A DNA stretch of 64,000 nucleotides from Alicyclobacillus contaminans DSM 17975 (GCF_000429525.1 NZ_AUCA01000009.1:25061-89060), one strand, 5' to 3'; shown: positions 8,495 to 22,736, counted from the first letter of the stretch. Notes: generated by a model from the letters alone, not told the origin. Translations and numbers: made by a program.

Positions 8495-9853
8495 ATGTGG
8501 CTTGGGTTTTCACTGCAGCAGGAACAATCCCAGAAATTGTTGATGACGGCGCAGATGCAGCAGGCGATTGCCGTCCTGCAGTGCTCCGCGTTGGAGCTCA
8601 TCCCCTTTGTGCAGGCTTGCGCGGCAGACAATCCGTGTTTAGAGGTGGAGTGGCCCGAGGAAGCGGACGGATGGCTGCAATTTGCCGAGCAATGGGACCG
8701 GTGGTCCAGGTTCGCGCCCGGCGGCTCAACGCTGGCTCGGTTGGGAGACGAATGGGATGGCTGGTTGGAGCAGGTCTGCGTGGCGGAAACCACGCTCTAC
8801 GATGAACTGGCTTTGCAACTGAAGACCATGCGGCTGCCGGAGGCGGTGTTGCAACTGGCACTCCACCTCATCGGAAGTCTGGATGAAAGCGGTTACCTAA
8901 GGGAGTCGGACAGTGAACTGGCGCGGCTGTTTTGCGCGACCGAGGATGTGGTGGCGGCGGCCGTGGCGGCGGTCCAATCGTGTTATCCGCGCGGGATTGG
9001 CGCAAGAACGCTGCAGGAATGCCTGCTGTTGCAGCTCGATGATGTTCCGGTCGGGGACAGAGCTCTGGTGGAGGCCATTCTGCGGAACCACCTGGAGGAT
9101 GTGGCGGCCGGACGGTTTTCGCAAATGGCGAAACGCCTGAAATGCGGACCGACAGACATTCAGCGCGCGCTGGACGCCATCCGAAAGCTGCAGCCCCGGC
9201 CCGGTATGCCGTACGGCGGGCGTCCCGCAGGACGAGTGGTCCCTGACGTCATGGTGGAGGCGGGAGCGGATGGCTACTTTGTGCACACCAACGACGGAGT
9301 GGAGCCCGTTCTGCGGATTCACACGTATCGGCTCAACACGCCGGACGCCGACGGGGAGGTCAAGCGGTATCTGCGGACCAAGGTTCGGCAAGCCGTTTGG
9401 ATTGCGCGGTGTGTGGAACAGCGTCGGCGCACCATCCTGGCGATTGCCGAGGCCATTGTGCGACTGCAGCCGGAGTTTTTCCGCGAGGGCCGCGCGGGGA
9501 TGCGCCCGTTGACCATGCGGCAGGTTGCGGGTGTCGTCGGGGTCCATGAATCCACCGTCAGTCGGGCCATCCGCGGTAAATATATGGCCACGCCGCAGGG
9601 CATGATGGAAATGAAACAGTTTTTCTCGGCCGAACTGGGGACGGATTCGCATGAAGGCGGAACGTCCGCCACTGCGGCAAAAGTCGCCATTCGTCGGCTG
9701 ATACAACAGGAGGATGGGCAAAAGCCGCTGTCGGATGAAGCCATCGCCCGGGCGCTCGCCGAACAGGGCATTCATATCTCTCGGCGGACCGTGGCCAAGT
9801 ATCGGGATGAGTTGCGAATTCCGGCAGCGCTGCAGCGGCGCCGCTTTGGTTGA
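8495..9853 (+). CDS. rpoN: RNA polymerase sigma-54 factor
   Basis: 452 residues with sigma-54 architecture: Gln-rich region I (FSLQQEQSQKLLMTAQMQQAI, interaction with activators), a core-binding domain in the middle, a helix-turn-helix (MRQVAGVVGVHESTVSRAIRGK, about 340-365) and the C-terminal RpoN box SRRTVAKYRDEL (about 428-439) that reads the -24 element. Sigma-54 directs transcription that requires ATP-driven enhancer-binding proteins; none is encoded in this window. The gene sits directly upstream of the cggR glycolytic cluster, an arrangement seen in several Bacillota. Confidence 0.95.
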   Translation: MWLGFSLQQEQSQKLLMTAQMQQAIAVLQCSALELIPFVQACAADNPCLEVEWPEEADGWLQFAEQWDRWSRFAPGGSTLARLGDEWDGWLEQVCVAETTLYDELALQLKTMRLPEAVLQLALHLIGSLDESGYLRESDSELARLFCATEDVVAAAVAAVQSCYPRGIGARTLQECLLLQLDDVPVGDRALVEAILRNHLEDVAAGRFSQMAKRLKCGPTDIQRALDAIRKLQPRPGMPYGGRPAGRVVPDVMVEAGADGYFVHTNDGVEPVLRIHTYRLNTPDADGEVKRYLRTKVRQAVWIARCVEQRRRTILAIAEAIVRLQPEFFREGRAGMRPLTMRQVAGVVGVHESTVSRAIRGKYMATPQGMMEMKQFFSAELGTDSHEGGTSATAAKVAIRRLIQQEDGQKPLSDEAIARALAEQGIHISRRTVAKYRDELRIPAALQRRRFG

Positions 9854-9951
9854 CTCCGCGGCGGATGCTCCGCTGCGGCGCGGGTGCGCGCCGCAGCGCT
9901 CCAGCACGGCCCGAAGGTGTAAAAATTTTGGCAGCCGCGCGCCGTCCGCCG

Positions 9952-9980
9952 TTGCTTTGGATTTCCACTTGGCGTACAAT
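9952..9980 (+). promoter_or_regulatory. Sigma-A promoter of the cggR-gap operon
   Basis: TTGCTT (9952-9957), 17-bp spacer, TACAAT (9975-9980). It lies 37 bp upstream of the CggR operator, the arrangement expected for a repressor that blocks elongation or initiation just downstream of the start site. Confidence 0.65.
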
Positions 9981-10016
9981 GGGCAGTGATCGGTAATTCT
10001 TTTTTTGTGGTGCCAG

Positions 10017-10055
10017 CGGGACAGAATTGTATCCGTCGGGACGAAATAAGTCCCG
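10017..10055 (+). promoter_or_regulatory. CggR operator
   Basis: Two direct CGGGAC elements (10017-10022 and 10037-10042) are spaced 20 bp apart; the second forms the imperfect palindrome GGGACGAAATAAGTCCC (10038-10054). In Bacillus, CggR binds tandem CGGGAC/TGTC half operators downstream of its own promoter and is released by fructose-1,6-bisphosphate. Position and sequence match. Confidence 0.8.
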
Positions 10056-10111
10056 AACGCCATGCGTCGATTGCGTGCTGCCGTAGGGCATGACTGGAAA
10101 GGAGGTGCGCG

Positions 10112-12170
<2,059 letters not shown>

Positions 12171-12179
12171 CAATTTACA

Positions 12180-12210
12180 GGGACTGATTTCGTCCCGGTT
12201 GTGTTACAAT
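12180..12210 (+). promoter_or_regulatory. Second CggR half operator and -10 element ahead of pgk
   Basis: GGGACTGATTTCGTCCC (12180-12196) is a 5+7+5 palindrome. Its reverse complement differs from the cggR half operator at 10038-10054 at one base of 17. It stands 8 bp before a TACAAT hexamer (12205-12210), i.e. over the -35 region. This predicts direct CggR control of a pgk promoter. No good -35 hexamer is seen. Confidence 0.6.
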
Positions 12211-12221
12211 GCATTTCGGCG

Positions 12222-12252
12222 GGGAGAATGAATGGGCTCATTCTCCCTTTTT
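12222..12252 (+). terminator. Terminator between gap and pgk
   Basis: GGGAGAATGA (12222-12231), a 6-nt loop, TCATTCTCCC (12238-12247) and five T. The stem is perfect over 10 bp. It separates the cggR-gap message from pgk and lies just downstream of the putative pgk -10, so it may act as a partial terminator or attenuator. Confidence 0.75.
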
Positions 12253-12281
12253 CAGGGCCGGATTGTGGAAGGGGGATGGCG

Positions 12282-13463
12282 ATGGACAAGAAGACGATTC
12301 GCGACGTGGCGTGGCAGGGGCAACGGGCGTTGGTTCGTGTGGACTTCAACGTGCCAATGCAGGACGGTGCCATCACGGATGATACCCGCATGCGCGCAGC
12401 GCTGCCGACCATTACATATCTCTTGGACAACGGTGCGAAAGTGGTGTTGATGAGCCACCTTGGACGTCCGAAGGGGGAGCGAACCCTCAAGTATTCTCTG
12501 GCGCCGGTGGCGGAACACCTGCGGACGCTGCTGCCCGGACGCGAGGTCCGGTTTGCCGAGGACTGCATCGGGGCACCCGCCCAAACGGTGGTGTCCGACC
12601 TTCCGTCGGGAGCCGTGGCAGTGCTGGAAAACCTGCGTTTTCACCCGGAAGAGGAACAGAACGATCCGCATTTCGCCGAGCAGCTCAGCGCGCTTGGCGA
12701 TGTGTATGTGAACGACGCCTTCGGGGCGGCGCACCGCGCTCACGCCTCCACCGCAGGCGTGGCGAAGTATCTGCCAGCGGTGGCGGGTTTTCTGATGGAA
12801 AAGGAAATTGACGTGATGGGGCGCGCGCTGGAGTCGCCCGAACGGCCGTTTGTGGCCATCATCGGCGGCGCCAAGGTATCGGACAAGATTCAGGTCATGG
12901 AAAACCTGCTGCCGAAGGTGGATGCGCTCCTGATTGGGGGCGGTATGGCCAACACGTTCCTCGCCGTGCAGGGGTATGAACTGGGCACCTCGCTGGTCGA
13001 GGAATCGGCCAAGGAATTGGCGAAACGGCTGCTGTCCGGATCGTACGCCAGCAAGCTGAAACTCCCGACCGACGTGGTGGCGGCCACGGCATTTGCGAAG
13101 GACGCGGAGCACGACGTGTACCCTGTGTCGGCCATTCCAGCGGACCGCATGGCGCTGGACATCGGGCCTGAGACGGTGAAACAGTACCAGTCCCTGATTC
13201 GCGGCGCGAACACGGTCATTTGGAACGGCCCCATGGGCGTGTTCGAGATGGCCCCCTTTGCGAAGGGGACGTTTGCCATTGCGGAAGCCATGGCGGAAGT
13301 GGCAGGCACGACCATCGTCGGGGGCGGCGACTCCGTTGCGGCGGTGGAGCAGTCGGGATTGGCGCAGAAAATGACGCATGTCTCCACCGGCGGCGGTGCA
13401 TCGTTGGAGTTCCTCGAGGGCAAACCGCTGCCCGGTGTGACCGCGTTGCAGGATCGCGCGTGA
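12282..13463 (+). CDS. pgk: Phosphoglycerate kinase
   Basis: 393 residues; makes ATP from 1,3-bisphosphoglycerate. Family motifs RVDFNVPMQ near residue 20, SHLGRPKG near 61, [11 protein letters not shown] near 195 and [11 protein letters not shown] near 350. The frame is open from 12201, but GGAAGGGGG ends immediately before ATG 12276, so ATG 12282 (MDKKTIRDV) has the better spacing and gives the usual length. First gene of the pgk-tpiA-gpmI-eno group. Confidence 0.95.
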   Translation: MDKKTIRDVAWQGQRALVRVDFNVPMQDGAITDDTRMRAALPTITYLLDNGAKVVLMSHLGRPKGERTLKYSLAPVAEHLRTLLPGREVRFAEDCIGAPAQTVVSDLPSGAVAVLENLRFHPEEEQNDPHFAEQLSALGDVYVNDAFGAAHRAHASTAGVAKYLPAVAGFLMEKEIDVMGRALESPERPFVAIIGGAKVSDKIQVMENLLPKVDALLIGGGMANTFLAVQGYELGTSLVEESAKELAKRLLSGSYASKLKLPTDVVAATAFAKDAEHDVYPVSAIPADRMALDIGPETVKQYQSLIRGANTVIWNGPMGVFEMAPFAKGTFAIAEAMAEVAGTTIVGGGDSVAAVEQSGLAQKMTHVSTGGGASLEFLEGKPLPGVTALQDRA

Positions 13464-13526
13464 GAACGGCGGCCTCGGTGGGAGGCGCAGATTGGCAACC
13501 ACCTTGGACGGACAGGGGGTAGAACA

Positions 13527-14296
13527 GTGGCACGGCGCAAGATGTTGGTTGGAAACTGGAAAATGTACAAGACGGTGGCGGAAGCCCGTGCGTTTGCGGA
13601 AGCCCTTGGCAGGCTCTCCGGGCGGCTCTCGGATGACCTGGAGTACGCCATTTGCCCGCCGGTCACCGCATTGCAGACGCTGCGCGTGGTGATGCCGACG
13701 AAAGTCGCGCTGGGCGCCCAGAACGTATATTTCGAACCGCAGGGCGCGTTCACCGGGGAAGTGTCCACGGATATGGTCAAAGAGCTCGGCGCGCGCTACG
13801 TGATTGTGGGGCACTCTGAGCGGAGGACGCTGTTCTGCGAAACCGACGACCTGGTGCAGAAGAAAGTGCAGGCCGTCGTGGCCGCCGGCATGGTTCCCAT
13901 TCTCTGCGTGGGCGAGAACCTCGTGGAGCGGGACGCGGGAGAGACACTGCCGGTCGTTCGCCGACAGACCGAGCGCGGATTGGCTGGACTCAGCGGAGCC
14001 GCCGTGGCGCAAACGGTGGTGGCGTACGAGCCGGTGTGGGCCATCGGCAGCGGTCGAACCCCATCCGCAGAGGACGCGGAAGTGGTCATCGCGGCCATTC
14101 GCGGTGTGATTGCGGAACAGCACGGATTGGAAGCTGCGGAGGCGGTTCGCATTCTCTACGGCGGCAGCGTGAAGCCCAACAACATTGCGGGCTTTTGCGG
14201 TCAGCCGAATATTGATGGCGCACTGGTCGGCGGCGCCAGCCTCGAGGCAGAATCGTTCGTGGCGATGGCGGAAGCCATGGCTGGAGGTGACAACGC

Positions 14297-14300
<4 letters not shown>
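13527..14300 (+). CDS. tpiA: Triosephosphate isomerase
   Basis: 257 residues; interconverts dihydroxyacetone phosphate and glyceraldehyde-3-phosphate. Catalytic Lys in GNWKMYK (residues 8-14), His in IVGHSERR (near 95), Glu in [12 protein letters not shown] (near 169), phosphate loop YGGSVKPNN near 212. GTG start 63 bp after pgk. The end overlaps gpmI by 4 bp. Confidence 0.96.
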
Positions 14301-17267
<2,967 letters not shown>

Positions 17268-17285
17268 TTCATTCGGCGGTTTGCT

Positions 17286-17311
17286 ACGGGCTGTGCGTTT
17301 GCGCAGCCCGT
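17286..17311 (+). terminator. Terminator after eno
   Basis: An 11-bp stem (ACGGGCTGTGC / GCGCAGCCCGT, one G-U pair) with a GTTT loop, followed by ATTCC. The U tract is weak, but the position between eno and the secG promoter fits. Confidence 0.6.
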
Positions 17312-17342
17312 ATTCCATTGGTTAGAGATTGCAGGCCGACGT

Positions 17343-17371
17343 TTGTCGGACGGGAAGATTCGTGCTAGACT
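17343..17371 (+). promoter_or_regulatory. Sigma-A promoter of secG
   Basis: TTGTCG (17343-17348), exact 17-bp spacer, TAGACT (17366-17371), 88 bp before the secG start. Confidence 0.6.
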
Positions 17372-17458
17372 TTGGACGTGATATGTCTGTGCGGCTTGCC
17401 TTTGCCGGCGCCGAAGACATACTGCGGCGTACGGCGTCGTACGGATGGAGGTGACAAG

Positions 17459-17698
17459 GTGCTCACGGCTGCAAAAGTGGTGCTCGTGATTCTGTCCGTC
17501 CTTTTGGTGCTCGTGATTCTGTTGCAATCCGGGCGCAGCGCCGGATTGTCCGGCGTCATCACGGGCGGTTCGGACCAGGTGGTCAATCGCCGGGCGCGCG
17601 GGGTGGATTCGCTGCTCGCCAAGGTCACGGTGGTGCTGGCCATTCTGTTCTTCCTGGTTACACTGCTGATTGCGTATCTGCATGTGCACAGCGCTTAA
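17459..17698 (+). CDS. secG: Protein translocase subunit SecG
   Basis: 79 residues with two transmembrane helices (about 5-22 and 55-73) and the SecG motif LLQSGRSAGLSGVITGG between them. SecG is the small accessory subunit of the SecYEG channel in the cytoplasmic membrane. GTG start with GGAGG 7 nt upstream; an in-frame ATG at 17372 would add unrelated sequence. secG next to rnr is the standard Bacillales order. Confidence 0.93.
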   Translation: MLTAAKVVLVILSVLLVLVILLQSGRSAGLSGVITGGSDQVVNRRARGVDSLLAKVTVVLAILFFLVTLLIAYLHVHSA

Positions 17699-17714
17699 CC
17701 TCGCTCTCTCACGG

Positions 17715-17747
17715 CTGTCCGACGGAAATTCCGTTGGGCAGTTTTTT
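17715..17747 (+). terminator. Terminator after secG
   Basis: CTGTCCGACGG / CCGTTGGGCAG (17715-17741, with G-U pairs, 5-nt loop) followed by six T. Confidence 0.75.
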
Positions 17748-17839
17748 ATTGCCGCCTGTCGTGCGCGCGTGGGTGTACACCTGGTGCGGTCGGTTATACT
17801 AAATGCATATGCCGCCATGCAGACGGAGAGGTGGAGACG

Positions 17840-20290
17840 ATGGTGGAAGCGCAAGAAGTGATTGAGTTCATGCGCCGCGAGGCGTACAAGCCGATGACCG
17901 TGCATGAACTGTTGGATACATTTCGATTGTCCACGGCGGACGATTTTCGAGCGTTCCTGAAGCTGTTGAATCAGTTGGAGGAGCGCGGCGAGGTGGTGCG
18001 CACCCGAACGGATCGGTACGGGGTGCCGGAGCGCATGAACCTGGTGGTGGGGCGGCTTCAGATGAAGGCCCGCGGGTACGGATTCGTCATTCCCGACGTC
18101 CCGGGCCACCCGGATCTGTACGTGCCAGCCGGTGATTTGAACGGAGCCATGAGCGGAGATAAAGTGTTGGCGCGCCCAGAAAAATCAACCACCGGCCCGC
18201 GGCTCGAAGGGCGCATCCTGCGCATTCTCGAGCGGACCACCCAGCGCATGGTGGGCAAATTGAGCCATCACCGCGATCACGCGTTTGTCACGCCATTGGA
18301 CAAGCGGTTCCCGCAGGACGTGTTGGTTTCCCGCGAGGATACGGGCGGGGCGCATGACGGGTACGTGGTGGTGGTGGAGATCACTTCGTTTCCGACCGCC
18401 ACACGCGGGCCGCAGGGCAGAGTGGTGGAGGTGCTCGGGCATCCCGACGCGCCAGGCATCGACATCCTGTCGGTGGTGCGCAAATACGCGCTCCCCGAGG
18501 CGTTTCCGGAGGAAGTACTGGCCGAGGCGGAGGCGATTGACGCCGAACTGACGCCTGCAGACCTGCAGGGCCGACGGGATCTGCGGCACGAAGTGATTGT
18601 TACCATTGACGGAGAGGACGCCAAAGACCTGGACGACGCTGTGCACGTGCGGCGCCTGGAGAACGGGAACTACCTGCTCGGCGTGCATATCGCGGACGTC
18701 GGCTACTACGTGCGCCAGGGCTCTGCCCTCGACCGCGAAGCGTACCGTCGAGGGACGAGCGTGTATCTGGTCGACCGCGTGATTCCCATGTTGCCGCAGC
18801 GTCTGTCCAACAACATCTGTTCTCTCAATCCAAAAGTGGATCGACTCACCATGACCTGCGAGATGGAGTTCACGCCGGACGGCGAGCGGATTGCCCACGA
18901 CATATACCCCAGCGTGATCCGGACGACGGAGCGAATGACGTACAGCAATGTCAACCGCATCCTCGTGCATCGCCAGCCGGATGTGGTGGAGCGTTACCGG
19001 GATTTGGTGCCCATGTTCCGACTGATGGAGGAACTGGCGCTGATTCTGCGGCGAAAACGGATGGACCGAGGTGCCATTGATTTCGACTTCGCCGAAGTCA
19101 AGGTGGTGGTGGACGACGTCGGCCACCCGGTGGACATTGTGCAGCGGGAGCGATCCATTGCCGAGCGGATCATCGAAGAGTTCATGTTGGCCGCCAACGA
19201 GACCGTTGCGGAACATTTCCACTGGCTGGAGGTCCCGTTCGTATACCGGATTCACGAAGATCCCGATATCACCCGAATGATGGAGTTCAACGCGTTCATC
19301 CATAACTTCGGGTATCATGTCAAAGGCGCCAACAACAAGGTGCACCCGCGCTCGCTGCAGCGCATCCTCGAGGAGATCCGCGGCACGCGCGAGGAGCGCG
19401 TGATCTCGACGATGATGCTGCGATCCATGCGGCAGGCGCGCTACTCGCCGGAATGCGTGGGTCACTTCGGACTCGCGGCCACCTATTACACGCATTTCAC
19501 CTCGCCCATTCGCCGTTATCCGGACCTCATGATTCACCGCATCATTCGCGAGGTGCTGACGCGCGGATTGGATGAGGAACGCGCTGATCAACTGCGGGAG
19601 TATGTGACGGAAGGTTCCGCGCACGCCAGCGAGCGGGAGCGCATCGCCCAGGATGCCGAACGCGAGTGCGACCAATTGAAGATGGTGGAGTACATGCTCG
19701 ACCATATTGGCGAGACGTACGATGGCATCATCAGCGGGGTCACATCGTTCGGGTTGTTTGTGCAGCTGATGAACGGCGTGGAGGGACTCATCCATATCAG
19801 CTACCTGACGGACGACTACTACGTGCTCAACGACAAGCAGATGGCGTTGGTGGGCGAACGCACGCGGCGCGTGTTTCGCTTGGGAGATCCGGTTCGAATT
19901 CAGGTGGTTGGGGCGAATAAGGAAGAATTGACCATCGATTTTCAACTGGTCGCGCACCAGCGGGAAGGCACCATGGTGTCCACGGCCGGGGGTGACCGCG
20001 TGGTGTACGACGAGGATTTGTCGCCAGCGGACCGACGGCGGCAGATTGCGGAGCGCGAGGCGTTGTCTCGCCATCGCAAGCCGAGGGTGGGGGGATTTCG
20101 TTCTGCGGAGGACGGTCCGGCTCGCGGCCATGGCAAGGGCGCGGGGAAAGAACGCCGGAAACGGGCCTCGGTCTCCGGTAAGCAGCGCGGTTCCGGCAAA
20201 GGAGGCGGCAACCGATTCGCCAAATCGGGCGTGCGCGCCGCCAAGCAAAAGCGCGGGAAGGGCCGCCGAGGCAGGGAAACGTGGACGTGA
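17840..20290 (+). CDS. rnr: Ribonuclease R
   Basis: 816 residues; a processive 3'-5' exoribonuclease that degrades structured RNA and works with tmRNA on stalled messages. Order: N-terminal winged-helix (about 1-60), cold-shock domains (about 65-215), RNB catalytic domain (about 250-590) with IDGEDAKDLDDAVHV carrying the metal-binding aspartates, S1 domain (about 620-705; YDGIISGVTSFGLFVQL), and a Lys/Arg/Gly-rich tail. A TATACT box at 17795-17800 may be its -10. GTG 17831 is in frame, but GGAGAGG is placed better for ATG 17840. smpB, usually adjacent, is displaced by the oligopeptide operon. Confidence 0.95.
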   Translation: MVEAQEVIEFMRREAYKPMTVHELLDTFRLSTADDFRAFLKLLNQLEERGEVVRTRTDRYGVPERMNLVVGRLQMKARGYGFVIPDVPGHPDLYVPAGDLNGAMSGDKVLARPEKSTTGPRLEGRILRILERTTQRMVGKLSHHRDHAFVTPLDKRFPQDVLVSREDTGGAHDGYVVVVEITSFPTATRGPQGRVVEVLGHPDAPGIDILSVVRKYALPEAFPEEVLAEAEAIDAELTPADLQGRRDLRHEVIVTIDGEDAKDLDDAVHVRRLENGNYLLGVHIADVGYYVRQGSALDREAYRRGTSVYLVDRVIPMLPQRLSNNICSLNPKVDRLTMTCEMEFTPDGERIAHDIYPSVIRTTERMTYSNVNRILVHRQPDVVERYRDLVPMFRLMEELALILRRKRMDRGAIDFDFAEVKVVVDDVGHPVDIVQRERSIAERIIEEFMLAANETVAEHFHWLEVPFVYRIHEDPDITRMMEFNAFIHNFGYHVKGANNKVHPRSLQRILEEIRGTREERVISTMMLRSMRQARYSPECVGHFGLAATYYTHFTSPIRRYPDLMIHRIIREVLTRGLDEERADQLREYVTEGSAHASERERIAQDAERECDQLKMVEYMLDHIGETYDGIISGVTSFGLFVQLMNGVEGLIHISYLTDDYYVLNDKQMALVGERTRRVFRLGDPVRIQVVGANKEELTIDFQLVAHQREGTMVSTAGGDRVVYDEDLSPADRRRQIAEREALSRHRKPRVGGFRSAEDGPARGHGKGAGKERRKRASVSGKQRGSGKGGGNRFAKSGVRAAKQKRGKGRRGRETWT

Positions 20291-20305
20291 TCATATCCCG
20301 TGCGC

Positions 20306-20342
20306 GGGTGTGGTTTGATTGACTGCCAGCCGCACCCTCTTT
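20306..20342 (+). terminator. Weak terminator after rnr
   Basis: GGGTGTGG (20306-20313) pairs with CCGCACCC (20330-20337) across a 16-nt loop, followed by TCTTT. Confidence 0.45.
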
Positions 20343-20373
20343 GACAAAATCCTGTAAAATGATGGGGATTTTC

Positions 20374-20402
20374 TTGACTTTCCTTTTTAAAATGTAGACA
20401 AT
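20374..20402 (+). promoter_or_regulatory. Promoter of the oligopeptide ABC operon
   Basis: TTGACT (20374-20379), 17-bp spacer, GACAAT (20397-20402). The same unusual -10 (GACAAT) with a 17-bp spacer recurs before the second binding-protein gene (26872-26900). Confidence 0.6.
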
Positions 20403-20420
20403 CGCGGTATAGCATTTGTA

Positions 20421-20601
20421 GATTCAGGGGGGCCTGGCCAACCGCTCTGCTGATGCAGTTTCCCATAGGCATACTCTCGATTGGGTCATGGATTCGGAAG
20501 AGACACCATTGTTCGCAGAGACCCCTGTGAATCGAAAAGCCAGCCCTGTGCTCGCGCAATTCCGAAGGAGGCCGCTGTTGTGGTGAGAACGTGGCCTTTT
20601 T
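20421..20601 (+). ncRNA. Candidate structured 5' leader (possible riboswitch/attenuator) of the opp operon
   Basis: GATTCAGGGG (20421-20430) can pair with CCCCTGTGAATC (20522-20533, 2-nt bulge), enclosing a second long-range helix CTCTGC (20445-20450) / GCAGAG (20515-20520). A terminator-like hairpin follows: AGGCCGC (20569-20575) / GTGGCCT (20591-20597) plus five T, about 170 nt before the first gene. The order closed domain then terminator hairpin is that of a transcription attenuator. It matches no riboswitch consensus I can recognise (not TPP, SAM-I, FMN, lysine, cobalamin or T-box). Confidence 0.4.
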
Positions 20602-20772
20602 GTTTGCGCGCACCTCGCCACACTCGGGGGCTTTCGTGACAGGACGAGGATGGCGTGTGCCCTTTGCAGTGCTCGGGCGTGTGCCATGTTTTGTTGGCCG
20701 GGCGGCGCGACAGGTGCGGGAATCAACAAGGCAGCAGCGGCACTGGTATCCCTCATCAAGGGAGGTTGACTC

Positions 20773-21744
20773 ATGACAGAGTATCTCATTCGCCGGATTC
20801 TGCAATCGGTCCTGGTACTCTTTCTTGTCAGCGTGATCTCGTTTGCGTTGATGCACGCCGCGCCGGGCGGTCCGCTGATGGTGCTGCTGCCAAAGAGCGG
20901 GACCCAAGCGGCGATTCTTCAGCAGGAAAAAAACATGGGACTCTTAGATCCGCTCCCCATACAGTACCTGCATTGGTTGGGGCAACTGTTGCACGGCAAT
21001 CTCGGCTACACGTATAAAAATCACGTCCCCGTTGGACAGATCCTGTGGCCCACAGTCGGCAACAGCCTGATTCTGATGGGCGTTTCCTGGATACTGTCGC
21101 TATTGATTGCGATTCCGTGGGGAATATATAACAGCACCCGCGCTTATGGTCTTTCGGACAACATCTCCGCGGCAATCGGTTACCTCGGATTTGCGATGCC
21201 GGCGTTCTGGTTCGGCATCCTGCTGCAGGAGATGTTTTCTCTCAATCTGAACTGGTTTCCACTCTCGGACATGCACAGCATGAACAAGCAGGGAGACATC
21301 GGGGACCTCATATGGCACCTCGTCCTTCCGGTTACCGTTCTCGTGCTCGGCTTCCTCGCTTCTTATTTGAAGTATTCCCGGGCGAGTATGCTGGAAGTTC
21401 TGCACATGGATTTTGTTCGCACCGCACGGGCCAAAGGCGCTTCGGAGAAGCGGGTCATCTATCGTCACGCGCTGCGGAATGCGCTCATCCCCATCATCAC
21501 CGTCCTGGGGTTGGATTTACCGATTCTCGTGAGCGGTGCGGTGATCACGGAAAACGTCTTTAACTGGCCTGGTATGGGCCGGCTGTTTGTGGAAATGGCG
21601 TTCGCGCGCGAATACGCCGTGCTGATGGCCATCTCGCTCGTCAGCACTGTGTTCGTCGTCATCGGCAACCTGGTGGCCGACATCCTGTACGCGGTGGTCG
21701 ATCCGCGCGTGCAACTGGGCAAGAAGGGAGGCGCAGCCGCGTGA
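20773..21744 (+). CDS. Oligopeptide/dipeptide ABC transporter permease (OppB/DppB type)
   Basis: 323 residues with about six membrane helices. The N-terminal signature MTEYLIRRILQSVLVLFLVS and the EAA loop ARAKGASEKRVIYRHALRNALIP (about 219-241), which docks the ATPase, are typical of OppB. First gene of a five- or six-gene peptide import system. ATG with AAGGGAGGTTG upstream; the stop overlaps the next gene by 4 bp. Confidence 0.93.
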   Translation: MTEYLIRRILQSVLVLFLVSVISFALMHAAPGGPLMVLLPKSGTQAAILQQEKNMGLLDPLPIQYLHWLGQLLHGNLGYTYKNHVPVGQILWPTVGNSLILMGVSWILSLLIAIPWGIYNSTRAYGLSDNISAAIGYLGFAMPAFWFGILLQEMFSLNLNWFPLSDMHSMNKQGDIGDLIWHLVLPVTVLVLGFLASYLKYSRASMLEVLHMDFVRTARAKGASEKRVIYRHALRNALIPIITVLGLDLPILVSGAVITENVFNWPGMGRLFVEMAFAREYAVLMAISLVSTVFVVIGNLVADILYAVVDPRVQLGKKGGAAA

Positions 21745-22736
21745 GTCAACTGAACACGACGCCGGAGGAATCACAGATGGCACAGGTGGAATCGACGAAG
21801 CCGGACTTCTCCGCGGAAGGCGTGGCGGCTCCGCCGACGAGTCTGACGCGCGTGGCCATGCGCAAGTTTTTCCGCAATCCATTTGCCGTCGTCGGCTTGA
21901 TTGTGTTGTTGTTCTTCATCGTCTTGTGCGGGTTTGCGCCCCTGTTCACGCATTACAACCCGGCCACCATCGACATGCTGCACGCGAGTCTGCCGCCCGG
22001 AACGGACGGACATCTGCTCGGCACCGACGAAATTGGACGCGACGTGTTCACGCGCCTGTTGTACGGGGGACGCGTGTCGCTGATTGTCGGTTTCTGCGTG
22101 GCCTTCTGCTCGGTGGTGGTGGGTACGCTGGTTGGTGCGATTGCCGGATATTTCGGCGGTTGGGTGGACATGATTCTGATGCGTCTCGTTGACGTGATGA
22201 ATTCCATCCCCTCTCTGCTCCTGAACATCATGGTCCTGGCGCTGTTTGGCTCTGGCTTCTGGTTGATGATTGCCGTGCTGTCGCTCACCAGTTGGCAGTA
22301 CGTCGCTCGTCTGGTCCGCGGCACATTCCTACAGCTTCGGGAGATGCAGTACGTGCAGGCGGCCCGGGCCATCGGCGTGAGCAACTGGAGTATCATCACC
22401 CGTCACCTGATTCGGAACTCCACGGCGCCCATCATCGTGAATGCGACGCTTCAGGTTGGCACCGCAATTCTCGTGGAGTCGGCGCTGTCCTACCTGGGAC
22501 TCGGTGTTCAGCCGCCGCAAACGAGCTGGGGGCTGATGCTCAACAATGCGCAGGAGTTCATGTTGACCAATCCGATGGAAGCCATCTATCCGGGGCTGTG
22601 CATCCTGCTCGTTGTGTTGGCGGTCAATTTCATCGGCGATGGGTTGCGCGACGCCATTGACCCGCGTACGAAATTGAAGATTTCCCGGAGGAGGCTGCAA
22701 AAATGGCGGAACCGCTTCTCGAAATCCGGAATCTGA
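21741..22736 (+). CDS. Oligopeptide/dipeptide ABC transporter permease (OppC/DppC type)
   Basis: 331 residues. A 35-residue polar head precedes helix 1 (FAVVGLIVLLFFIVLCGFAP); LLGTDEIGRDVFTRLLYGGR is the OppC hallmark, and the EAA loop is ARAIGVSNWSIITRHLIRNS. GTG start overlapping the previous stop (GTGA). The C-terminus ([19 protein letters not shown]) overlaps the next gene by 34 bp, so translation of three genes is coupled. Confidence 0.93.
   Translation: MSQLNTTPEESQMAQVESTKPDFSAEGVAAPPTSLTRVAMRKFFRNPFAVVGLIVLLFFIVLCGFAPLFTHYNPATIDMLHASLPPGTDGHLLGTDEIGRDVFTRLLYGGRVSLIVGFCVAFCSVVVGTLVGAIAGYFGGWVDMILMRLVDVMNSIPSLLLNIMVLALFGSGFWLMIAVLSLTSWQYVARLVRGTFLQLREMQYVQAARAIGVSNWSIITRHLIRNSTAPIIVNATLQVGTAILVESALSYLGLGVQPPQTSWGLMLNNAQEFMLTNPMEAIYPGLCILLVVLAVNFIGDGLRDAIDPRTKLKISRRRLQKWRNRFSKSGI

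Noticed and set aside
20421..20601. opp leader as T-box, SAM-I or glycine riboswitch
   Set aside because: The T-box antiterminator core, the SAM-I GGCAACC elements and the paired glycine aptamer cores are absent.
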